Of a stretch of 64,000 nt of DNA, positions 30,334 through 39,660 are shown one piece after another. Positions within the stretch are counted from its first letter, which is position 1. The number at the start of each line of letters is the position of its first letter. The position numbers and the translations under genes were made by a program. The notes beneath the pieces were generated by a model, which saw nothing but the letters and a program-made list of their open reading frames with translations, did no database searches and had not been told where the DNA came from. The stretch comes from Burkholderia sp. BCC0322 (GTDB lineage Bacteria > Pseudomonadota > Gammaproteobacteria > Burkholderiales > Burkholderiaceae): contig NZ_CADFDU010000008.1 in assembly GCF_902833045.1 (NCBI RefSeq), positions 124,001 to 188,000 of the forward strand, read 5' to 3'.

Positions 30334-31284
30334 TTACGATTTCGACGAAACGGCGGCGACGGGGCCGGCATGTGCGGGAACGGTGTCGCGCGCGCCGGCC
30401 AGTTCGGCGGCGAGATGGCGCTCGGCCAGCAGCTTCAGCGCGAGCGTGACGAGCGCGAGCAGCGCCAGCACCGACGCCACCGCGAACGCCGCCGCGAAGT
30501 TGTATTCGTTGTACAGGATCTCGACGTGCAGCGGCATCGTGTCGGTCACGCCGCGGATGTGGCCCGACACGACCGATACCGCGCCGAACTCGCCCATCGC
30601 GCGCGCATTGCACAGGATCACGCCGTACAGCAGGCCCCACCTCACGTTCGGCAACGTCACGCGGCGGAAGATCTGCCAGCCGGATGCACCGAGCACGCGC
30701 GCGGCTTCTTCCTCGTCCGTGCCTTGTGCCTGCATCAGCGGAATCAGCTCGCGCGCAACGAACGGGAACGTGACGAAGATCGTCGCGAGCACGATGCCCG
30801 GCACCGCGAAGATGATCTGCACGTCGTGATCCTGCAGCCATGGCCCGAGCCAGCCCTGCGCGCCGAACAGCAGCACGTACACGAGGCCCGAGATCACCGG
30901 CGACACCGAGAACGGCAGGTCGATCAGCGTCGTCAGCAGCGCCTTGCCGCGGAATTCGAATTTCGCGATCGCCCACGATGCGCACACGCCGAACACGAGG
31001 TTCAGCGGCACGGCGATCGCGGCGACGGTCAGGGTCAGCTTGATCGCCGACCACGCGTCGGGGTCGGCCAGCGATTCGAGATAGAAGCCGACGCCCTTTC
31101 TCAGCGCCTCGACGAACACCGCGGCGAGCGGCACGACGAGGAAGAACGCGAGGAACGCCAGCGCGATGCCCGTGAGCAGCCAGCGCACGACGCGCGACTC
31201 GCTGACGGGGTCGAGCCGCTTCGCGGCGCGCCCTTGCGCTTCCGACGACGGGGTTTTCAGCACGACGGTGGCCTCCTGGCTCAT
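30334..31284 (-). CDS. cysW: Sulfate/thiosulfate ABC transporter permease CysW
   Basis: This 316-residue permease has six helices and the EAA loop [23 protein letters not shown]. The CysW-type blocks [23 protein letters not shown] and [20 protein letters not shown] are clear. It pairs with CysT. Its start overlaps the cysT stop as ATGA, so translation is coupled. Confidence 0.95.
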   Translation of the reverse strand: MSQEATVVLKTPSSEAQGRAAKRLDPVSESRVVRWLLTGIALAFLAFFLVVPLAAVFVEALRKGVGFYLESLADPDAWSAIKLTLTVAAIAVPLNLVFGVCASWAIAKFEFRGKALLTTLIDLPFSVSPVISGLVYVLLFGAQGWLGPWLQDHDVQIIFAVPGIVLATIFVTFPFVARELIPLMQAQGTDEEEAARVLGASGWQIFRRVTLPNVRWGLLYGVILCNARAMGEFGAVSVVSGHIRGVTDTMPLHVEILYNEYNFAAAFAVASVLALLALVTLALKLLAERHLAAELAGARDTVPAHAGPVAAVSSKS

Positions 31285-32174
31285 TGCTGGCCTCCTGCTG
31301 CAACGGCGGTGACGGTGGCGGGCGCGGGCCCGCTTGCGCCCTTGCTCGTCCTGCGCTGCAGATACCACTGCAGCGTGTTGATCAGCAGCAGCATCAGGAA
31401 CGACACGACGAGCATCACGACCGCGAGCGCGGTCGCGCCCGCGTAGTCGTACTGTTCGAGCTTCGTGATGATCAGCAGCGACGTGATCTCGGATTTCATC
31501 GGCACGTTGCCGGCGATGAAGATCACCGAGCCGTATTCCCCGAGCGCGCGCGCGAACGCGAGTGCGAACCCGGTGAGGAGCGCCGGCAGCACGGCCGGCA
31601 GCACGACGCGGCGGAACGTCAGCCAGCGCGACGCGCCGAGGCACGCGGCGGCCTCTTCCTGCTCGCGTTCGAAATCCTCGAGCACCGGCTGCACCGTGCG
31701 CACGACGAACGGCAGCCCGATGAAGGTCAGCGCGACCAGCACGCCGGCCGGCGTGAACGCGATCTTGATGCCGAGCGGCGCGAGATACTGGCCGACCCAG
31801 CCGTTGGTCGCGTAAACGGCCGCGAGCGAAATGCCGGCGACCGACGTCGGCAGCGCGAACGGCAGGTCGACGATCGCATCGACGAGGCGCTTGAACGGGA
31901 ACGTGTAGCGCACGAGCACCCACGCGACGAGAAAGCCGAATACGGCGTTGATCAGCGCGCCGCCGAGTGCGGCGGAGAACGTCAGCCGGTACGACGCCAG
32001 CACGCGCGGCGACGTGACGGCGGTGACGAACTGGTCCCACGACAGCGTCGCGGTCTTCAGGAACGTGGCGGCGAGCGGTATCAGCACCACGAGGCTCAAA
32101 TAGGCCACCGTGATGCCTAGCGTCACGCCGAAACCGGGCAGCGCGCTCGGCTTGCGAAAGGTGTACGTCGTCAT
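31281..32174 (-). CDS. cysT: Sulfate/thiosulfate ABC transporter permease CysT
   Basis: This 297-residue permease (also called CysU) has six helices and the EAA loop [21 protein letters not shown]. The CysT-type block [19 protein letters not shown] is present. It forms a heterodimer with CysW. It is the second gene of the sbp-cysT-cysW-cysA unit, 121 bp after sbp. Confidence 0.95.
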   Translation of the reverse strand: MTTYTFRKPSALPGFGVTLGITVAYLSLVVLIPLAATFLKTATLSWDQFVTAVTSPRVLASYRLTFSAALGGALINAVFGFLVAWVLVRYTFPFKRLVDAIVDLPFALPTSVAGISLAAVYATNGWVGQYLAPLGIKIAFTPAGVLVALTFIGLPFVVRTVQPVLEDFEREQEEAAACLGASRWLTFRRVVLPAVLPALLTGFALAFARALGEYGSVIFIAGNVPMKSEITSLLIITKLEQYDYAGATALAVVMLVVSFLMLLLINTLQWYLQRRTSKGASGPAPATVTAVAAGGQQ

Positions 32175-32295
32175 CGGATGCTCTTGCTGGGTCGATGCTG
32201 CTCATGGGTCCGACGCAAACGCCGGCGCAGTGAATCGCGCCGGCGGGCCGTCGGGGATGCGGCGCGCTGCGTGGCGCGCCGCTGTCGTTATGGCG

Positions 32296-33333
32296 TTACT
32301 GCGGCTTGTAGATCGAATCGAACACGCCGCCGTCCGCGAAATGCGTCTTCTGCGCATTCGTCCAGCCGCCGAAGGTATCGTCGACCGTGTACAGCTTCAG
32401 CTTCGGGAACTGCTTCGTCAGCTCCGCCGGCACGTTCTTCGAACGCGGCCGGTAGTAGTTGCGCGCCGCGATCTCCTGGCCCTGCGGGCTGTACAGGAAG
32501 TTCAGGTATGCATCGGCCAGCTTGCGCGTGCCCTTCTTGTCGACCACCTTGTCGACCACCGCGACCGGCGGCTCGGCCAGGATGCTCACCGACGGCACGA
32601 CGATCTCGAACTTGTCGGTGCCGAACTCCTTGACCGACAGGAATGCCTCGTTTTCCCATGCGATCAGCACGTCGCCGATCCCGCGCTGCACGAAGCTCGT
32701 GGTTGCGCCGCGCGCGCCCGAATCGAGCACGCCCGCGTTCTTGTACAGCTTCGTGACGAACTCCTTCGCCGTCTGCTCGTTGCCGCCCGGCTTGTGCACC
32801 GCGTATGCCCATGCGGCCAGGTAGTTCCAGCGCGCGCCGCCCGACGTCTTCGGATTCGGCGTGACGATCGAGATGCCCGGCTTGGTCAGGTCGTCCCAGT
32901 CCTTGATCCCCTTCGGATTGCCCTTGCGCACCAGGAACACGATCGTCGACGTGTACGGCGACGCGTTGTCGGGCAGCCGCTTCTGCCAGTCCTTGCTGAC
33001 GAGCCCCTTGTTCGCGAGCGCGTCGATGTCGTACGCCAGCGCCAGCGTCACGACGTCGGCCTGGAGGCCATCGAGCACCGAGCGCGCCTGCGCGCCCGAA
33101 CCGCCGTGCGACTGCTTGAAGTTGACGGTCTCGCCCGTCTTCGCCTTCCACTCCTTGCCGAACGCCTGGTTGAAGTCCTGATACAGCTCGCGCGTCGGGT
33201 CGTACGACACGTTCAGGAAGGTCGTATCGGCCTGCGCGTGCGTCGCGACGCCCAGCGCCGCCGCCGCGCCGAGCGCGAGTGTTGCGATCAGGCGGCCCAC
33301 TCCGCCCGCCAGCCCCGTGTTGCGCTTGCCCAT
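32296..33333 (-). CDS. sbp: Periplasmic sulfate-binding protein
   Basis: This 345-residue secreted binding protein has a signal peptide of about 35 residues (ending HAQA). The mature protein shows sulfate-binding signatures: [12 protein letters not shown] near its start, [14 protein letters not shown], and [19 protein letters not shown]. It delivers sulfate, and possibly thiosulfate, to CysTWA. It is the first gene of the operon; its promoter lies in the 260-bp gap shared with divergent lexA. Confidence 0.94.
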   Translation of the reverse strand: MGKRNTGLAGGVGRLIATLALGAAAALGVATHAQADTTFLNVSYDPTRELYQDFNQAFGKEWKAKTGETVNFKQSHGGSGAQARSVLDGLQADVVTLALAYDIDALANKGLVSKDWQKRLPDNASPYTSTIVFLVRKGNPKGIKDWDDLTKPGISIVTPNPKTSGGARWNYLAAWAYAVHKPGGNEQTAKEFVTKLYKNAGVLDSGARGATTSFVQRGIGDVLIAWENEAFLSVKEFGTDKFEIVVPSVSILAEPPVAVVDKVVDKKGTRKLADAYLNFLYSPQGQEIAARNYYRPRSKNVPAELTKQFPKLKLYTVDDTFGGWTNAQKTHFADGGVFDSIYKPQ

Positions 33334-33554
33334 CCTTGGTTCTCCAGTGTTGTCGGTATTGCGATGTCGGGCCAGTCTAACGAACGGGTTACATGATTAA
33401 AAATAATCGTTCCTCATTTTTTAATACTCAAAAGTGCTAACGCAGGCTGGATGGACGGTTGAGGCAGATGAACCGGCGTCCGGACGTCGCGAGATCGCGC
33501 CGGAACCGGCGCGATCGCGTCGAACCTCAAGTAACACTTGAAATTCGCGGACTA

Positions 33555-33590
33555 CTGTATAAAAATACAGCTCACTGTCTATCCATACAG
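33555..33590 (+). promoter_or_regulatory. Two tandem LexA (SOS) boxes upstream of lexA
   Basis: CTGTATAAAAATACAG (33555-33570) and CTGTCTATCCATACAG (33575-33590) both fit CTGT-N8-ACAG. Their centres are 20 bp apart, two helical turns, placing both sites on the same face of the DNA. The first overlaps the AT-rich -10 region that follows TTGAAA (33538-33543). The layout matches the double box of self-regulated lexA genes. Confidence 0.95.
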
Positions 33591-33597
33591 TTGAGCC

Positions 33598-34245
33598 ATG
33601 ACCAAACTCACCGCCCGTCAGCAGCAAGTGTTCGACTTGATCCGTCGCGCGATCGAGCGCTCCGGATTCCCGCCCACTCGTGCCGAGATCGCAGCCGAGC
33701 TGGGCTTCAGCTCGCCGAATGCTGCCGAGGAGCACCTGCGCGCGCTGGCGCGCAAGGGTGTGATCGAGCTGGCCGCCGGCGCATCGCGCGGCATCCGCCT
33801 GCTCGGCATCGACGATGCCCCGCACCAGTTCACGCTGCCGCACCCCGGCCTGATGCAGCTGTCGCTGCCGCTCGTCGGCCGCGTCGCGGCCGGTAGCCCG
33901 ATCCTTGCGCAGGAGCACATCTCGCAGCATTACGCGTGCGATCCCGCGCTGTTCTCCAGCAAGCCCGATTACCTGCTGAAAGTGCGCGGCCTGTCGATGC
34001 GCGACGCCGGCATCCTCGACGGCGACCTCCTCGCCGTGCAGAAGCGCACGGAAGCGAAGGACGGCCAGATCATCGTTGCGCGTCTCGGCGACGACGTCAC
34101 GGTCAAACGCCTGATGCGCCGGCCTGGCGGTCTCGAGCTGATCGCGGAGAACCCGGATTACGAAAACATCTTCGTCAAGGCCGGCAGCGCGGAATTCGCG
34201 CTGGAAGGCATCGCCGTCGGGCTGATTCGCTCGGGCGAACTCTGA
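33598..34245 (+). CDS. lexA: LexA SOS-response repressor
   Basis: This 215-residue repressor has an N-terminal winged helix domain ([27 protein letters not shown]) and a C-terminal S24 self-cleavage domain. The cleavage site Ala98-Gly99 (GRVAAGSP) and the catalytic dyad Ser133 (GLSMRDAG) and Lys170 (TVKRLM) are all intact. RecA filaments on single-stranded DNA trigger cleavage and open the SOS regulon. The two operators upstream show autoregulation. A small gene starts 26 bp downstream and is probably co-transcribed. Confidence 0.97.
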   Translation: MTKLTARQQQVFDLIRRAIERSGFPPTRAEIAAELGFSSPNAAEEHLRALARKGVIELAAGASRGIRLLGIDDAPHQFTLPHPGLMQLSLPLVGRVAAGSPILAQEHISQHYACDPALFSSKPDYLLKVRGLSMRDAGILDGDLLAVQKRTEAKDGQIIVARLGDDVTVKRLMRRPGGLELIAENPDYENIFVKAGSAEFALEGIAVGLIRSGEL

Positions 34246-34271
34246 CATTCCGTCTCGCTCAGGAGAACATC

Positions 34272-34607
34272 ATGGAACGCCTTTCCCGTCTGCTGCCTTT
34301 CCGTCAATTCGGTCGCCTGCGTCACCTGCGCGGCCGCACGCCCTGCGCACCGCTGTCCGCTGCGGCGCCTGTGCAAGAAGAAGTCGCAGTCGAACGGCAG
34401 GCGTCCCTGCTGCCGTCGGCGCTTCCCGCTTTCGCGCGGGTATCGCTGAACGCCGGCCTGAATCACGCCGAACCCGCGCGCCGCGCGCCGGTGCGCGTCT
34501 ATCACGGCCGTTCGCGCCTGATCATGGTCGGCACGATCGATGCCGTGTGCCGGATGATCGATCGCTGCATCGCGGAGGAACGATCGGCCACGCCAGGCGG
34601 TCTCTGA
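34272..34607 (+). CDS. Small basic protein of unknown function downstream of lexA
   Basis: The product is 111 residues with an Arg-rich N-terminus (ERLSRLLPFRQFGRLRHLR), a variable Ala/Pro middle, and a better-ordered C-terminus (VRVYHGRSRLIMVGTIDAVCRMIDRCI). I recognise no domain. The start has a good AGGAG site six bases upstream. It lies 26 bp after lexA on the same strand with no terminator between, so it should follow the lexA promoter and be induced by DNA damage. In several bacteria this slot holds a cell-division inhibitor (sulA), but I see no convincing SulA similarity and do not assign that role. Confidence 0.75.
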   Translation: MERLSRLLPFRQFGRLRHLRGRTPCAPLSAAAPVQEEVAVERQASLLPSALPAFARVSLNAGLNHAEPARRAPVRVYHGRSRLIMVGTIDAVCRMIDRCIAEERSATPGGL

Positions 34608-34636
34608 TTGCGGAATATCCCCGCACCGGAGGCAAT

Positions 34637-35356
34637 GTGACCGGATCTTCGGGCCGCGCATGGCGGCTCAAGCCCCTGCTGATCGTCGTGCTGGCCGTCG
34701 CCATCATTGCGGCGATCGGCTATGCCTACGCGTCGCCGTACGTCGCGCTCGGTCGCCTGAAATCGGCGATCGATGCGCGCGATGCGCAGGCCATCAGTGA
34801 TTATGTCGATTTCCCGTCGCTGCGCATCAGCCTGAAGCAGCAGGTCACGGAAGAGTTGATGCGCCGGATCGACGCGGTGAAGAAGGACAATCCGTTCGCG
34901 GTGATCGGTGCGTTGATCGGGTCGGCACTGATCGGCCCCCTGGTCGATGCGTACGCCACCCCGGAGGGCGTGGCCGCGCTGATGAGCGGATTGCCGCCGC
35001 GTGGCAATCCGGGTGAGCGTCCGCCCGAATGGTCGAATTTGCCGCCAGGCAGCCATGCGCCGGGCAACACGCCGGCCGCCCCCGCAGCCAATCCGGCTCC
35101 GGCGAGCGCGACCGCTCCGGGCAGCAACGCGGCCACCACGGCCGCGTCATCGCAATCACCCGCCGCTGCCGCACCGGCAAGCGCGGTCGACGCAACACAT
35201 GCGCCGCACCAGCAGCAAACCAGCGCCGGCTACCGGAATATCGATGAATTCGTCGTGACCTACCAGCGCAGTGCCGACGGCACGCGCTATGCGGCAATAT
35301 TCCACCGCTTCGGCCTGTTCTCGTGGAAGTTGTCCGCGATCGACCTGCACGCTTGA
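34637..35356 (+). CDS. DUF2939 domain membrane-anchored protein
   Basis: This 239-residue protein has one N-terminal membrane helix (about residues 13-32), followed by the DUF2939 pattern SPYVALGRLKSAIDARDAQ and DYVDFPSLRISLKQQ. A long Ala/Pro/Ser linker (about 140-195) leads to a short C-terminal domain. The best start is GTG at 34637-34639, preceded by GGAGG; an ATG overlapping it is out of frame. The domain's function is unknown. It follows the lexA-linked small gene by 29 bp and may be part of the same transcript. Confidence 0.8.
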   Translation: MTGSSGRAWRLKPLLIVVLAVAIIAAIGYAYASPYVALGRLKSAIDARDAQAISDYVDFPSLRISLKQQVTEELMRRIDAVKKDNPFAVIGALIGSALIGPLVDAYATPEGVAALMSGLPPRGNPGERPPEWSNLPPGSHAPGNTPAAPAANPAPASATAPGSNAATTAASSQSPAAAAPASAVDATHAPHQQQTSAGYRNIDEFVVTYQRSADGTRYAAIFHRFGLFSWKLSAIDLHA

Positions 35357-35406
35357 CAGGTCTTGGGTGGCCGCGGTCGGTACCCGCGCCACGCGTACGG
35401 CATGAC

Positions 35407-35435
35407 GCCTGACCGACGCGATTCGCCGGTCAGGC
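35407..35435. terminator. Hairpin between convergent DUF2939 and usp genes
   Basis: GCCTGACCG (35407-35415) and CGGTCAGGC (35427-35435) form a perfect 9-bp stem with an 11-base loop, between two convergent genes. Neither strand has a T tract, so it is only a probable terminator. Confidence 0.45.
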
Positions 35436-35453
35436 AGTCATCGAATCATTGGA

Positions 35454-35951
35454 TCATTTGCCGTTCGCCGTGGCCGCTTCACGCTCACGCGCGATTTCGG
35501 CCTTTTGCTCCTGCGCCGACGAACACGCAACCAGAATGCTGCAGTTCACGCGGTCGAGCAGTTGCGTGTTGCCCGACCCCATCCACCATCTCGATAAGCC
35601 GCTACGGCACCGATGGCCGACAACGACGAGGTCGACCTTCAGCTCCGTCGCGAGATTCGCGATTTCGTCGATCGGATAGCCGAACGCGAAATGGCCTTCG
35701 GCCTGCACGCCGCGCTCGCGCAGCCAGTTCACCCCTTCCTGCAGGATTTCGCGCGCGGTTTCCTCGAACCGGCCGCACGCGACGTCGGTCAGCAAGCCTG
35801 CGCTCTGCGCAATGCTCGAGCGCATATCGACGACCGACAGCAAATGCGTCTCGGCCTTCAGGTCCATCGCGAGGTTGGCGCCGCAGCGCAGGGCCTTGCG
35901 CCCTTCGAGCGAGCCGTCGTAACACAACAGAATCTTGTTGTAGCTAGCCAT
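35454..35951 (-). CDS. Universal stress protein (UspA family)
   Basis: This 165-residue cytoplasmic Usp-fold protein begins NKILLCYDGSLEGRKAL. The ATP-type motif GHRCRSGLSRWWMGSGNTQLLDRVNCSILVA appears near 120-150, only partly matching the usual G-x2-G-x9-G(S/T). It may bind nucleotide and act in stress survival; the family has no single reaction. It is monocistronic and convergent with the DUF2939 gene. Confidence 0.88.
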   Translation of the reverse strand: MASYNKILLCYDGSLEGRKALRCGANLAMDLKAETHLLSVVDMRSSIAQSAGLLTDVACGRFEETAREILQEGVNWLRERGVQAEGHFAFGYPIDEIANLATELKVDLVVVGHRCRSGLSRWWMGSGNTQLLDRVNCSILVACSSAQEQKAEIAREREAATANGK

Positions 35952-36288
35952 GAAGCCTCCCTATCGCAACAACGAGCCTACGCATTCATCATGGTGCGCC
36001 GCAATTCAGGACGCAAGGGATGGAAAACGCTGATTCGCCCCGCTCGGCGCGTACGCGATGATGCGGTGCACGATCGGTGCGTACATGCATCGCACCGTGC
36101 AGGTATGCTCTGAAGAGACGCAACCAATGCACTAGAATGGCCCGTTCGCACTCCAGCAGGCCGGCAGGCGCCGGCGTCGTGTGCTTCGGCCATGCCCGTG
36201 CGGCACGCAATCGTCCGATCGGTTCGCCAACCGGCCTCGCATCCGGGAGCGGACCGCGTCCGAGCCCGCTTCCAACGACAACCACCCC
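35952..36288. other. Intergenic region between usp and the ABC exporter genes
   Basis: About 340 bp between divergent genes, so it should hold promoters in both directions. Frames crossing it lack start sites and gene-like composition. No strong hairpin or repeated operator was recognised. Confidence 0.4.
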
Positions 36289-37203
36289 ATGTCCGTTGCA
36301 CCGATCGATTTCCGGAACGTCGAAAAGCGCTATGGCGACAAGCTCGTCGTCAACGGCCTGTCCTTCACCGTACAGGCCGGCGAATGCTACGGCCTGCTCG
36401 GGCCGAACGGCGCCGGCAAGACCACCACGCTGAAAATGCTGCTCGGCCTCACGCACCCCGACGCAGGCGCCATTTCGCTCTGCGGCGAACCGGTTCCATC
36501 GCGTGCACGGCATGCGCGCCGGCGTGTCGGGGTCGTCCCGCAGTTCGACAATCTCGACCCCGACTTCACCGTGCGCGAGAACCTGCTCGTGTTCAGCCGC
36601 TATTTCGGCATGTCGGCGCAGGATGCGCACGCGCTCGTGCAGCCGCTGCTCGAATTCGCGAAGCTCGAGAACAAGGCCAATGCCAAGGTCGGCGAATTGT
36701 CGGGCGGCATGAAGCGCCGCCTGACACTCGCCCGCGCGCTCGTCAACGATCCCGATGTGCTGGTGCTCGACGAGCCGACGACGGGCCTCGACCCGCAGGC
36801 ACGCCACCTGATGTGGGAACGGCTGCGCTCGCTGCTCGCACGCGGCAAGACGATCCTGATCACCACGCACTTCATGGAAGAAGCGGAGCGCCTGTGCGAC
36901 CGCCTGTGCGTGATCGAGGAAGGCCGCAAGATCGCCGAAGGCGCGCCGCACGCACTGATCGAATCGGAGATCGGCTGCGACGTGATCGAAATCTACGGGC
37001 CCGATCCAGCCACGCTGCGCGACGAACTGTCGGCGTTCGCGAAGCGCACCGAGATCAGCGGCGAGACGCTGTTCTGCTACGTGAGCGACCCGGAACCGCT
37101 CAGTGCGCGACTCAAGGGTCGCACGGGGTTGCGCTATCTGCATCGCCCGGCCAATCTCGAAGATGTGTTCCTGCGGCTCACGGGCCGCGAAATGCAGGAC
37201 TGA
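36289..37203 (+). CDS. NodI-like ABC exporter ATP-binding protein (DRA family)
   Basis: This 304-residue ATPase has Walker [10 protein letters not shown] (38-46), signature [16 protein letters not shown], and Walker [16 protein letters not shown]. The C-terminal extension is typical of drug-resistance/NodI ATPases. Length and sequence resemble NodI, the ATPase that exports lipochitin oligosaccharides in rhizobia. Free-living betaproteobacteria carry close paralogues from which rhizobial nodIJ are thought to descend, so a nodulation role is not implied. The upstream in-frame extension has no recognisable domain, and this ATG gives the family length. It is followed 6 bp later by its permease. 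Confidence 0.88.
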   Translation: MSVAPIDFRNVEKRYGDKLVVNGLSFTVQAGECYGLLGPNGAGKTTTLKMLLGLTHPDAGAISLCGEPVPSRARHARRRVGVVPQFDNLDPDFTVRENLLVFSRYFGMSAQDAHALVQPLLEFAKLENKANAKVGELSGGMKRRLTLARALVNDPDVLVLDEPTTGLDPQARHLMWERLRSLLARGKTILITTHFMEEAERLCDRLCVIEEGRKIAEGAPHALIESEIGCDVIEIYGPDPATLRDELSAFAKRTEISGETLFCYVSDPEPLSARLKGRTGLRYLHRPANLEDVFLRLTGREMQD

Positions 37204-37209
37204 TCGATC

Positions 37210-38040
37210 ATGGACGTCCGCAACTATTCCGCCGCACCGTCGGCCCCCCCGCGCGTGTCACGTTTCGCGATCGCGATGCCCGCGAACGCGACCAACTGGA
37301 TCGCCGTCTGGCGGCGCAACTATCTCGTCTGGCGCAAGCTCGCGCTCGCGTCGATGTTCGGCAATCTCGCCGATCCGATGATCTATCTGTTCGGGTTGGG
37401 GTTCGGACTCGGCCTGATGCTCGGCCACGTCGACGGCGTGTCGTATATCGCGTTCCTCGCGGCCGGCACGGTCGGGTCGAGCGTGATGATGTCCGCGAGC
37501 TTCGAGTCGATGTATTCGGGATTCTCGCGGATGCACGTGCAGCGCACGTGGGAAGCAATCATGCATACGCCGCTCGCGCTCGGCGACATCGTGCTCGGCG
37601 AGATCGTCTGGGGGGCCAGCAAGGCGATGCTGTCGGGGGCTGCGATCATGCTCGTCGCGGGGGCGCTCGGCTATGCGCAGTTTCCGTCGATGCTCGTGGC
37701 GCTGCCCGTGATCGCGCTTGCGGGCCTCGCGTTTGCAAGCATCGCGATGATCGTCACGGCGCTCGCGCCGTCCTACGATTTCTTCATGTTTTATCAGACG
37801 CTCGTGCTGACGCCGATGCTGCTGCTGTCGGGCGTGTTCTTCCCGACCACGCAGTTGCCGCCGATCGCGCGGCATGCGGCGCAGGCGCTGCCGCTCGCGA
37901 ATGCCGTCGAGTTGATTCGGCCCGCGATGCTCGGCCGGCCGGCGACCGACGTCGCGCTGCATGTCGCGGTGCTCGCAGGTTACGCGGTCGGCGGATTCCT
38001 GCTGTCCGCATGGCTATTCCGGCGGCGGATGATGCGCTGA
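37210..38040 (+). CDS. NodJ-like ABC-2 type exporter permease
   Basis: This 276-residue ABC-2 permease has six hydrophobic helices. It shows the NodJ/DRA blocks [21 protein letters not shown] and [33 protein letters not shown]. With the preceding ATPase it should form a half-size exporter dimer. The exported compound is unknown; oligosaccharide-lipid or drug-like molecules are typical for the family. Confidence 0.87.
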   Translation: MDVRNYSAAPSAPPRVSRFAIAMPANATNWIAVWRRNYLVWRKLALASMFGNLADPMIYLFGLGFGLGLMLGHVDGVSYIAFLAAGTVGSSVMMSASFESMYSGFSRMHVQRTWEAIMHTPLALGDIVLGEIVWGASKAMLSGAAIMLVAGALGYAQFPSMLVALPVIALAGLAFASIAMIVTALAPSYDFFMFYQTLVLTPMLLLSGVFFPTTQLPPIARHAAQALPLANAVELIRPAMLGRPATDVALHVAVLAGYAVGGFLLSAWLFRRRMMR

Positions 38041-38077
38041 CGGCCGGCGCACTGGGCGCCGGCTTCATGCGACGACG

Positions 38078-38500
38078 TTACTCGTCGTCGTCGCTCCACG
38101 GGATCTCGACGTCGGTCAGGAACGCGACGGTCGCGAGCGGGCCACCTTCCTGGCGGCCCAGCTTGCCGTCCGCGCGATGCCATTCGACGCGGAACTGCGT
38201 GCCCGGATCGTCGGCAAGCAGATAAACCGAGCGCAGCTCTTCCTTGTCAGCCTCGTCCACCGGGCCGTCGAACGACACCAGCATCTTCTGCGGCCACAGG
38301 CCGTTGACCGGATCGTAAATGCGGTCGCCCTGCGGAATGTCGATGCTGGCTTCGACGCCGATCGTTGCGGAAGCCTCGATGATCATCATGCCGAGTGCGT
38401 TCAGCACGGCAGTCGCCCGCGCGGAATTGGCCTGGCGGATCGCGAGATCACCGCGCGTCAGCGCCTTTTCGAGTCGAGGATGGATCTTCGGTTGGGTCAT
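38078..38500 (-). CDS. Conserved hypothetical protein
   Basis: This 140-residue soluble acidic protein starts MTQPKIHPRLEKALTRGDLA. I do not recognise a named domain. The sequence is evenly gene-like, with an N-terminal helical part (about 5-50), a beta-rich middle (IGVEASIDIPQGDRIYDP, KMLVSFDGP) and an acidic end (SDDDE). The long upstream frame extension is of poor composition, so the ATG at 38498-38500 is preferred. It is convergent with the exporter genes and about 100 bp downstream of the permease gene on the same strand. Confidence 0.75.
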   Translation of the reverse strand: MTQPKIHPRLEKALTRGDLAIRQANSARATAVLNALGMMIIEASATIGVEASIDIPQGDRIYDPVNGLWPQKMLVSFDGPVDEADKEELRSVYLLADDPGTQFRVEWHRADGKLGRQEGGPLATVAFLTDVEIPWSDDDE

Positions 38501-38601
38501 GCGTTTTCCTGTTTGCTTCTTGTAAATGGCGCCGCACGCGTGAAACGGCGGCGCCGGATGAATACGACGATTGCGCCCGATTGGCGCGCCGCTCGCGCGC
38601 G

Positions 38602-39660
38602 TCAGAACCCGAGCGCGACCGCGAGCAGGCCGCTCGCGATCCCGAACACGACGACGAGGATCGCGACGATGGCCAGCATGTAAGGCTTGAACGAACGCGC
38701 GAGCATCGCGAGCGACGGCACGCTGATCGGCGGCAGCGTCATCAGCAGCGCGGCGGCCGGGCCGACGCCCATGCCGAGCGACAGCATTGCCTGGATGATC
38801 GGCACCTCGCCGGCCGTCGGGATCACGAACAGCATGCCCGCGACCGCGAACGCGACGATCCAGCCGAGATGATTGCCGATGTCCGGGCCGATATGCGGGA
38901 ACAGCCACGCGCGCGCGGCGCCGAGCAGCAGCACGAGCACGATGTATTCGGGCACGAGCCGCACGGCCATGCGCGCCAGCAGCTTCATCCAGCGGACGAA
39001 CGGATTGCCGGCCGCGGCCTGCTCGGCCGCCAGCTCGGCAAGCTGTGCATCGCCGATGCTGCGGTCTTCAGGGCGTGCGATGCGGTTCAGCAGATAGCCG
39101 ATCCCGAACACCATCGCGATGCCGAGCACCAGGCGCAGCGCACTCCAGTGCCAGCCGAGCACGAAGCCCATGAACACCAGCGCCGCCGGGTTCAGCACCG
39201 TGTTGCCGAGCCAGAACGCAACCGCGCCGCCCGGCGATGCATGGCGCGCACGCAGCCCCGCGACGACCGGCGCCGCGCAGCACGTGCACATCATGCCGGG
39301 CAGCGACAGCAGGCCGCCCGCGGCGACGCTGCCGAAGCCGGTGCGGCCGAGCACGCGCGCAACCCAGTGCGCGGGCAGCAGCGCCTGCACGGCCGAACCG
39401 AGCAGCAGGCCCAGCACCATCGCCTGCCAGATCGCCTTGCCGTACGCCCACGCGTAATCGAGCGCGGCCTTCAGCGACGGCTCCGGGGCGGCCGCCGATG
39501 TGCCCATCAGGATCGACTGGCCGATCGAATGATGCTCGGCGGCAACGAACGCCTTGTTGTAGTACGGGAACCATTTCACATAGAACAGGCCCGCGACCGC
39601 GATCAGCAGGAAGGTCATCCAGCCGAGGGCCGGACTGGGTTGGGTGCGTGTTGTCGTCAT
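38602..39660 (-). CDS. COG0701/DUF318-type permease (ArsP-related)
   Basis: This 352-residue inner-membrane protein has about eight to ten helices. The family's conserved GMMCTCCAAPVVAGLR segment holds the paired cysteines (about 122-126), and TAGEVPIIQAMLSLGMG follows in the second half. Members include the methylarsenite exporter ArsP and uncharacterised metal or metalloid permeases; no arsenic gene is adjacent here, so the substrate is open. Its start overlaps the stop of the selU gene by 4 bp, so the pair is co-expressed. Confidence 0.83.
   Translation of the reverse strand: MTTTRTQPSPALGWMTFLLIAVAGLFYVKWFPYYNKAFVAAEHHSIGQSILMGTSAAAPEPSLKAALDYAWAYGKAIWQAMVLGLLLGSAVQALLPAHWVARVLGRTGFGSVAAGGLLSLPGMMCTCCAAPVVAGLRARHASPGGAVAFWLGNTVLNPAALVFMGFVLGWHWSALRLVLGIAMVFGIGYLLNRIARPEDRSIGDAQLAELAAEQAAAGNPFVRWMKLLARMAVRLVPEYIVLVLLLGAARAWLFPHIGPDIGNHLGWIVAFAVAGMLFVIPTAGEVPIIQAMLSLGMGVGPAAALLMTLPPISVPSLAMLARSFKPYMLAIVAILVVVFGIASGLLAVALGF

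Noticed and set aside
34272-34607. Assignment of the lexA-downstream gene as SulA
   Set aside because: Position fits, but the sequence lacks a recognisable SulA core, so only a hypothetical protein is called.
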